Assembly (NCBI RefSeq): GCF_044772865.1
Contig: NZ_CP173029.1
Location: 2,170,001-2,234,000, forward strand
Length of the DNA: 64,000 nt
DNA from: Algirhabdus cladophorae
Lineage (GTDB): Bacteria > Pseudomonadota > Alphaproteobacteria > Rhodobacterales > Rhodobacteraceae
Direction of reading: 5' to 3'
Made by a program: the position numbers and the translations under genes. This document shows, piece by piece, positions 59,112-64,000 of the stretch. Under the pieces are notes generated by a model. The model saw only the letters and a program-made list of their open reading frames with translations, was not told the DNA's origin and made no database searches. Within the stretch, counting starts at the first letter, position 1. Each line of letters begins with the position of its first letter.

Positions 59112-60335
59112 TTAGCCCTGCCAGTATTCTGAAATCAGGCTCAGCAGGAATTCACCACCATATCCCGGGAATTCAGCCTTGAGGGCTGCGATTGCATCAT
59201 CAGGTGTGGCGGAGGTTGTCATAACATTGTCCAACACTTTGAGGTAGGCAATTGCTGTGTCCAGATCCCCACGCGTTGTGGGCAGACCGTGACCGACCAA
59301 CAAGGTGTCACAGGCTGGATCATCGCGCAGTTCTTCAAGAATTTTGATCCAGTTCATCCGGTCAACACCGGGCGCAAAGTAGACGCCGTTGTAAACCAAA
59401 TCCTGCACGATGGCGACTTTCTGGTCGGGCAAAACAGCCACAGCTATGTGCGGTGCTTCGGCGTTTTCGTAGTGACGGATTTCAACTGGAACACCGGACA
59501 TTTCTGTCATGCCTGTGACCAGATCAGCACCGTTCAAAACATTGGTCGGCTCTGGCCATTGGCCGCCTGTTGCTTCGCCCCGCAAGCCGTCGCGCACCTG
59601 CGGCAAGGTCGAGAAAGACACGCCTTCGATGAACGATGCACCACCCCAATGGTCGGGATGTTCGTGGCTGATATAGGCCATACCGACAGGCTTGCCTGTG
59701 GATTGGATCAGGGCCGAGACTTCTTGGGCGGTGGGGGGTAGCATTGTGGCATCAACCACCAGCAACTGGTCATCAAATTCGACAATGTGGCTGGTCACAT
59801 TTACCGCCTGTGCGGGTGAGACATAGGTGTGGAAGGTCACGCCACCCTTGGAAAAGCTGTGAACGGTGCCAGCAGGCAAATCGCCTTGGGCCACAGCAGC
59901 TGTTGGGGCAAGGCCCGTGCGCAACAAGGCCGCCGCGCCAACAGTAAGTGTCACGCCCTTAAGCAGATCACGGCGGGACAGTTCAGATGTTTGAGTGGTC
60001 ATGGTAGATCCTTTTGAATGGATGGCATCACGCAGGTCACGCTGCCATGTCAGGGTTGGATTTTCACGAAAGGCAAAACGGACAAGATGGCTTGCAACAA
60101 GCTGTTCTGAGCGCGTTAAATCAGCGGATGCACCGCTGACGGTGATGGTTAGAACACCAGCGTTTGCGGTCATCTGACAGGTTCCAAAGGGCAGCGGAAC
60201 GGTCATTTCGGACGCGTCATGCTGTGTCGGAACGCCTTGACCGAAATGCTTGCCAAGCAGCTTTAGATACTTGAAGGCATTTGGAGTGGTTAGAGTGAGC
60301 GTGCTGTTTGCCAAAAGTCTTGTCCTCGCTTTCAT
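59112..60335 (-). CDS. DUF2218 domain fused in frame to a Tat-exported MBL-fold hydrolase
   Basis: One 407-residue frame with two usually separate proteins. Residues 1-98 are a complete DUF2218 domain (NAFKYLKLLGKHFGQ, LPFGTCQM, ASHLVRFAFRENPTLTWQ). Residues 112-407 are a metallo-beta-lactamase-fold protein with its own Tat signal (SRRDLLKGVTL) and the metal motif YISHEHPDHWGGA, ending LLVGHGLPTTRGD with a further His. No stop codon separates them. A second start, ATG at 60000-60002, has AAAGGAT 7 bases upstream, so the hydrolase can be made alone (296 residues) with a functional Tat signal. Divergent from a LysR gene. Function is unknown; a quinoprotein-associated MBL is one candidate group. 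Confidence 0.82.
   Translation of the reverse strand: MKARTRLLANSTLTLTTPNAFKYLKLLGKHFGQGVPTQHDASEMTVPLPFGTCQMTANAGVLTITVSGASADLTRSEQLVASHLVRFAFRENPTLTWQRDLRDAIHSKGSTMTTQTSELSRRDLLKGVTLTVGAAALLRTGLAPTAAVAQGDLPAGTVHSFSKGGVTFHTYVSPAQAVNVTSHIVEFDDQLLVVDATMLPPTAQEVSALIQSTGKPVGMAYISHEHPDHWGGASFIEGVSFSTLPQVRDGLRGEATGGQWPEPTNVLNGADLVTGMTEMSGVPVEIRHYENAEAPHIAVAVLPDQKVAIVQDLVYNGVYFAPGVDRMNWIKILEELRDDPACDTLLVGHGLPTTRGDLDTAIAYLKVLDNVMTTSATPDDAIAALKAEFPGYGGEFLLSLISEYWQG
60000..60015 (-). promoter_or_regulatory. Internal ribosome site and start codon of the Tat-MBL protein
   Basis: On the minus strand AAAGGATCTACC precedes an ATG that begins MTTQTSELSRRDLLKG. This internal start restores an N-terminal Tat signal, which would be useless in the middle of the longer fusion. 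It is the probable real start of the exported hydrolase. Confidence 0.65.
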
Positions 60336-60411
60336 GGGGATTGATCTACCAGTCGATTGGCCTTTCGATTAGACACTATTCATCGGCATCATTATTCGAT
60401 AAATTAGAAAG

Positions 60412-61287
60412 ATGATTGAAGACTATCGCGGATTGGGAATTTTCGTGGCTGTTGCCGATGCCGGCAGCCTCAGTGCTGCTGGGCGACGGTTGAAGTTATC
60501 GACCTCGGTGGTCAGCCATCACCTGTCGCGGCTTGAGGCAAAACTGGGCGTGACCCTGTTTTTCAGATCAACCCGCGCCCTGACCCTAACATCCGAGGGT
60601 CAGGCGATGTTGGGCCCTGCCCGGCGCATGGTCGAGGCCGCAAGCGAGGCACTGGACAGTTTAAGCGACACCGCGCATCAACCGGTGGGGGCTTTGCGCC
60701 TGACCCTGCCTGCCTTTGGGGATCGTAGCCCAGTGCATCAGGCCGTCTGGGCCTTTGCGCGGGCACATCCGATGGTCGCTTTGTCGATCCACACCACAGA
60801 TTTGCCAGTTGATCTGGTTAAGGAAGGGTATGACCTAGCGATCCGTTTGGGTGCCTTGTCCGATGGCCCGTTCAAAAGCAAACGGATCGGCAGTTTTCAG
60901 CGGACGTTGGTGGCCTCCCCCAGCTATCTGGCCACGCGCCCTGCAATCAAAGGGATCGCAGATTTACAAAGCTGTGATTTTGTCTCGCTTTCCATGGTCC
61001 CTGATACAATTGCGCTGCTGAAACAGGGGCGCGAAGTTTTGTTTGAACCAGAAAATATTCGCCTCGAAGTCAATTCTGTTGCCGCAGCCAAAGCCGCTGC
61101 CCTGGCCGATCTTGGGGTCATGCGCCTGCCCCGTAGCGAGATCGGAACCGAAGTCGCCACTGGCCAACTCACCGAAGTGTTGCCAAGTTGGTCCCTGCCA
61201 ACCCTTGGGGTCTATGCGGTTTGGCCTGACATTGGGCCGCAGAAAAAATTGACCCGCCGGTTGATAGATTTCTTGGACAAACTCTAG
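60412..61287 (+). CDS. LysR-family transcriptional regulator
   Basis: 291 residues with the LysR winged helix at 1-60 (GIFVAVADAGSLSAAGRRL then STSVVSHHLSRLEAKLG, VTLFFRSTRAL). The C-terminal part is the type 2 periplasmic-binding fold (PVDLVKEGYDLAIRLG). It resembles the branch near CrgA/YafC-type regulators with a short effector domain. It is divergent from the DUF2218/MBL gene, 76 bases away, and probably controls it. Confidence 0.9.
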   Translation: MIEDYRGLGIFVAVADAGSLSAAGRRLKLSTSVVSHHLSRLEAKLGVTLFFRSTRALTLTSEGQAMLGPARRMVEAASEALDSLSDTAHQPVGALRLTLPAFGDRSPVHQAVWAFARAHPMVALSIHTTDLPVDLVKEGYDLAIRLGALSDGPFKSKRIGSFQRTLVASPSYLATRPAIKGIADLQSCDFVSLSMVPDTIALLKQGREVLFEPENIRLEVNSVAAAKAAALADLGVMRLPRSEIGTEVATGQLTEVLPSWSLPTLGVYAVWPDIGPQKKLTRRLIDFLDKL

Positions 61288-61424
61288 ATCAAGGGCCTTG
61301 TAAAACCGAGTAAGGACAAATGCCGCCAAACAATATCTGTTGACGCAATCACCACCTCGGCACATGCTGCGCCCTGCAGACGGATAGCGATATTTGGCTT
61401 AGACCTTTTGGAAATGGATCGCTG

Positions 61425-62105
61425 ATGGTTTTTGAGGATGCACAACATCAAATCTTGGAAAAGTTGAGGTCTTTGGGCCATCCAAAGGCGCATGAAAAAG
61501 GCGATGTTCTGATGCGGCGCGGCGATTTGGGCGACGCCTTGGTCTTGCTGGACACCGGCCGCGTCGAGGTGAGCATTAGCACGGTGTTTGGATCCAAGTC
61601 TATTCTGGGCATCTATGGACCGGGCACTGTTTTGGGGGATATCGCCTGCCTTGACGGCAATGAACGCAGCGCAGATGTCAAAGCCCTTGAGCCACTCACG
61701 GCACTCTGGATCGCCCGGGCAGATCTGATGCGTTTGGTCCGCGAAGACGGGCACACAGCCCAGCTTATTATCGAAGCGCTTTGTCAAAAGGTGCGCAATG
61801 CCACCGAGGTGCTTGAGTTGCGCGTTCTGACGACCGCAAAGGCCCGGTTGGCAAATGCTTTGCTTCGGCTCATGGAAAGCGGTGGCGAGGATGCCACTGC
61901 GGACGGCACGCCCCCTAAAACCGGACGAATTAGGGTCAGTCAGTCATGGCTTGGCAACTATTCGGGCTTGACCCGCGAGAACGTCAACAGACAGTTGCGC
62001 AACTGGTCTTCCGAGGGTGTGGCGCGGTTTGAGAATGGCGAAGTCATCGTTCTGAATTCCGAACGATTGCTGGATGCTGCTTTAAACGACGACGCTGGCG
62101 CCTAA
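61425..62105 (+). CDS. Crp/Fnr-family transcriptional regulator
   Basis: 226 residues: a cyclic-nucleotide-binding-like beta-barrel (HEKGDVLMRRGDLGDALVLL, GTVLGDIACLDG) followed by a helix-turn-helix (RVSQSWLGNYSGLTRENVNRQLRNW). It lacks the N-terminal cysteines of Fnr, so oxygen sensing by a 4Fe-4S cluster is unlikely. Its effector is unknown. The FAD oxidoreductase 118 bases downstream, with a short palindrome in its leader, is a possible target. Confidence 0.9.
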   Translation: MVFEDAQHQILEKLRSLGHPKAHEKGDVLMRRGDLGDALVLLDTGRVEVSISTVFGSKSILGIYGPGTVLGDIACLDGNERSADVKALEPLTALWIARADLMRLVREDGHTAQLIIEALCQKVRNATEVLELRVLTTAKARLANALLRLMESGGEDATADGTPPKTGRIRVSQSWLGNYSGLTRENVNRQLRNWSSEGVARFENGEVIVLNSERLLDAALNDDAGA

Positions 62106-62182
62106 GGCCCGCAGAGGCCACATCAAAGCGATGAAATAATTGACTTTGGGACCGCCTTGGATTGAACTGCCCTTGGGGTAAT

Positions 62183-62194
62183 TTGATATATCAA
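62183..62194. promoter_or_regulatory. Palindrome before the FAD oxidoreductase gene
   Basis: TTGATATATCAA is a perfect 12-base palindrome 28 bases before the ATG. Its half-sites equal those of the Fnr/Crp-type box TTGAT-N4-ATCAA, but the spacer is 2 bases instead of 4, so a match to that class is not established. A TTGAAC with GATATA 17 bases on (62163-62191) could be the promoter it overlaps. Confidence 0.35.
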
Positions 62195-62222
62195 TTTCGT
62201 TGGACACTTGGGGGTGAGACAC

Positions 62223-63812
62223 ATGGATGTCACGGCAAATATAGCGATTATAGGCGGCGGCATCTCTGGCCTTTCACTGGCCTACACTTTGTCTAATGCG
62301 GACAATTTTAAAGGACACATTACCGTCTTTGAACGCTCGGCCACGTTGGGCGGCAATGCCGACACCGCGCGCGTCCATTTGGGCTATGACCACCAAAACG
62401 GAATCGAATTCACCCGCCTTGCGGACCTTGGGGTGAACGACATCAACCTCGGTTCATACCCTAAGACCCGTGCGGCGATGCAAGACATTGGATATCTGCC
62501 CTCCGACGGCACGCTTGGCGATCCCTCCGACGACGCGACCTTCCTTTGCCCCTTGGAAGATACCGTCTGCTTTTTTACGCCGGACAGTGAAGAGATTTGG
62601 ACCAAAGACTCGTTCTTGATGGACACCTCCGTCGAGGATCGTGCGGCAGTCGTGGACATGCGGTTTTCCTTGGATCACCCAGACCATAAGATCCTTAAAG
62701 AGGCAGAAGCCAGTTTTATGAAAACGGCCGCGATGGATTACGCCGATGAAAACGCGGGTGCGGAATATTGGGATTTTACCACGGCAGAATACGTGGCCTA
62801 TTATGCGCAGCGTCACGTCGTGCCGCCCGAGATCTTGGAAAAAGTCACCCGGCTGTTTTTGCTGCCGCGCATTTCGGCCATGTATTTTGCCGATGAAGTA
62901 AACGGTGCAGCCCAAATGCCGTTCCGAGGTGTAATGAGTTATTACCGCCTGCAAGAGGGTTTTGGCACCGATCTGGACGCGGATCGACGTTATTTCAAAT
63001 ATGGCTCGCAACACTGGATCAATTTCTTGGCCAAGCACCTAGAAAGCGAACATGACGTCAAAATCGTCCGCAATTTTGACGCCAGGATTGTGGGCGATGG
63101 CAAGGACGGTGTTCTGGTCTACAGCTTTTTCGACGGCCAGCCCAGCCAATCTGCCCCCCTGCCCTTCGACAAAGTGGTGATGGCGGCCCATGCCGATCAT
63201 CAGGTGGACAGCTTCATGCCCAGCGATGACCCGCTGCTCGATGACGAGATGGCGCAAAAAATGCGCTCGATCCGGTATTCTGCCAGCCTGTCTGTCGCCC
63301 ATACATATGCAGGACTTTTGCCAGCCAATGTGGACAGTTGGCGCACCTACAATGTGATGATCCGCGATCCCGATGACACGGCCCTGCCCCATCCGTACCA
63401 AATGACCTATGTCCAGAACCGGCATCGAAATGACCGGCTGGATAAAGCGTTTAATACCTACGGGTTGCCGACATATTTTGTGTCCCTGAACCCCCAAGAG
63501 AAAATCCCGGCGAAATACATCTTGGATGTCACCGAAGAGGACCGCGCGCGCAGGATTGCAGAACGCCCGGGCTATTCCACGACCTTGTCCGCAGATTATG
63601 ACCGCGCAGACAAGGCCATTGCCTATTTCAGGCATACAGTGATCACCAAAAACCTTTTGGATATTCAAAAGGAGCTACCAGCCTACCAAGGCATGGCCGG
63701 GGGCCGGGTGTATTTTGTGGGTTGTTGGACATTGGGCGCTGGCCTGCACGAAGAATGTTTCAAACAGGCAGGTTTGGTGGCCGAGGATATTCTGAGCCCA
63801 CAACCAACATGA
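62223..63812 (+). CDS. FAD-dependent oxidoreductase, amine-oxidase/phytoene-desaturase-like
   Basis: 529-residue flavoprotein with an N-terminal FAD site (IAIIGGGISGLSLAYTLS and FERSATLGGNADTA, residues 7-45) and the terminal FAD contact GGRVYFVGCWTLGAGLHEECF. It belongs to the NAD(P)-binding/amino oxidase group of predicted desaturases or cyclopropane-lipid-associated oxidoreductases; the substrate is unknown. ATG 62223 is preferred, with GGGGTGAG before it; GTG 62214 and TTG 62208 are in-frame alternatives. It overlaps the next gene by ATGA. Confidence 0.82.
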   Translation: MDVTANIAIIGGGISGLSLAYTLSNADNFKGHITVFERSATLGGNADTARVHLGYDHQNGIEFTRLADLGVNDINLGSYPKTRAAMQDIGYLPSDGTLGDPSDDATFLCPLEDTVCFFTPDSEEIWTKDSFLMDTSVEDRAAVVDMRFSLDHPDHKILKEAEASFMKTAAMDYADENAGAEYWDFTTAEYVAYYAQRHVVPPEILEKVTRLFLLPRISAMYFADEVNGAAQMPFRGVMSYYRLQEGFGTDLDADRRYFKYGSQHWINFLAKHLESEHDVKIVRNFDARIVGDGKDGVLVYSFFDGQPSQSAPLPFDKVVMAAHADHQVDSFMPSDDPLLDDEMAQKMRSIRYSASLSVAHTYAGLLPANVDSWRTYNVMIRDPDDTALPHPYQMTYVQNRHRNDRLDKAFNTYGLPTYFVSLNPQEKIPAKYILDVTEEDRARRIAERPGYSTTLSADYDRADKAIAYFRHTVITKNLLDIQKELPAYQGMAGGRVYFVGCWTLGAGLHEECFKQAGLVAEDILSPQPT

Positions 63813-64000
63813 GTGTCCAAGCCGTATTGATGCAAGCCGGGCTGGATCAATACTTGGGCCAGTTTGAAGAAAACGACATCGACTTGCCTTTGGCGATCCA
63901 GCTTACGGATACGGATCTCAAGGAAATTGGCATTACGTCCCTTGGCCACCGGCGCAAATTGCTGGCGGCCTTTGCCGGGCCACATGGCCATGACGCAGTG
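63809..64000 (+). CDS. SAM-domain protein, N-terminus only (probable class III adenylate/guanylate cyclase)
   Basis: The ATG at 63809 overlaps the previous stop, and the frame is open to the window end (64 residues). The whole visible part is a sterile alpha motif domain: QAGLDQYLGQFEENDIDL, then LTDTDLKEIGITSLGHRRKLL. This SAM sequence type is well known at the N-terminus of alphaproteobacterial class III adenylate/guanylate cyclases, often followed by ATPase and TPR regions. The catalytic part is outside the window, so the cyclase call is inference. Confidence 0.7.
   Translation, partial: MSVQAVLMQAGLDQYLGQFEENDIDLPLAIQLTDTDLKEIGITSLGHRRKLLAAFAGPHGHDAV

Noticed and set aside
1..64000. tRNA, rRNA, CRISPR arrays, insertion sequences, phage genes or riboswitches
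   Set aside because: None recognised on either strand; no transposase- or integrase-like protein and no regularly spaced short direct repeats. The Calx-beta repeats are protein-level and diverged.

Overview
The window reads as chromosomal DNA of a marine alphaproteobacterium, most likely Rhodobacterales (Roseobacter group). The basis is moderate GC with dense, often ATGA-overlapping operons, a VPLPA-CTERM sorting tail (a PEP-CTERM variant known from Rhodobacterales), Rhodobacterales-style TRAP, inositol and SitABCD operons, and candidate alphaproteobacterial metal-regulator boxes. This assignment is inference; no rRNA or other phylogenetic marker is present. I see no tRNA, rRNA, CRISPR array, insertion sequence or prophage, and no gene-free stretch longer than about 175 bases.

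Layout. 1-2151: 3' end of an assimilatory nitrate reductase gene, then a CysG-type siroheme synthase whose methyltransferase half is short and degenerate. 2361-7519: a tight five-gene cassette (KAS III/OleA-like condensing enzyme, extended SDR, MBL hydrolase, adenylate-forming enzyme, BtaA/DUF3419-like SAM enzyme) that I cannot match to a described pathway; it is the best candidate for an undescribed system. 7639-9797: ethanolamine ammonia-lyase EutBC without microcompartment genes. 9838-10954: an iron-type ABC binding protein behind two TCTGA-N9-TCAGA boxes. 11030-21275: a myo-inositol catabolic region with a LacI regulator, a divergent arm of two Gfo/Idh/MocA dehydrogenases, IolE and a pyrophosphatase-like protein, and a forward iolD-C-B-J-G operon; one palindrome, GCAACCGGTTGC, occurs before both lacI and the divergent promoter region.

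21272-25591: a molybdenum hydroxylase of the isoquinoline 1-oxidoreductase type with a two-haem cytochrome c and a divergent TetR regulator. 25584-28818: a MarR-controlled FAD monooxygenase, iron-type alcohol dehydrogenase/maleylacetate reductase and thioesterase. 28961-30391: a DUF2779 nuclease-like protein. 30525-36027: a WbpA-B-D-E pathway to a UDP-2,3-diacetamido uronic acid, plus a glycosyltransferase. 36198-43805: D-amino-acid dehydrogenase, TRAP transporter, Asp/Glu racemase-like protein, then a BASS transporter and a COG3573-type flavoprotein. 43825-47404: SitABCD manganese transporter with two Mur-like boxes.

47493-59025: a surface-protein locus: TIGR03032 protein, GT1-like glycosyltransferase, a 2787-residue acidic type I-secreted adhesin (FG-GAP, Calx-beta, EF-hand, VWD, cadherin-like, RTX tail) and a VPLPA-CTERM protein. 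59112-64000: a DUF2218/Tat-MBL in-frame fusion divergent from a LysR regulator, a Crp/Fnr regulator, an FAD oxidoreductase, and the start of a SAM-domain protein (probably a class III cyclase) cut by the window end.
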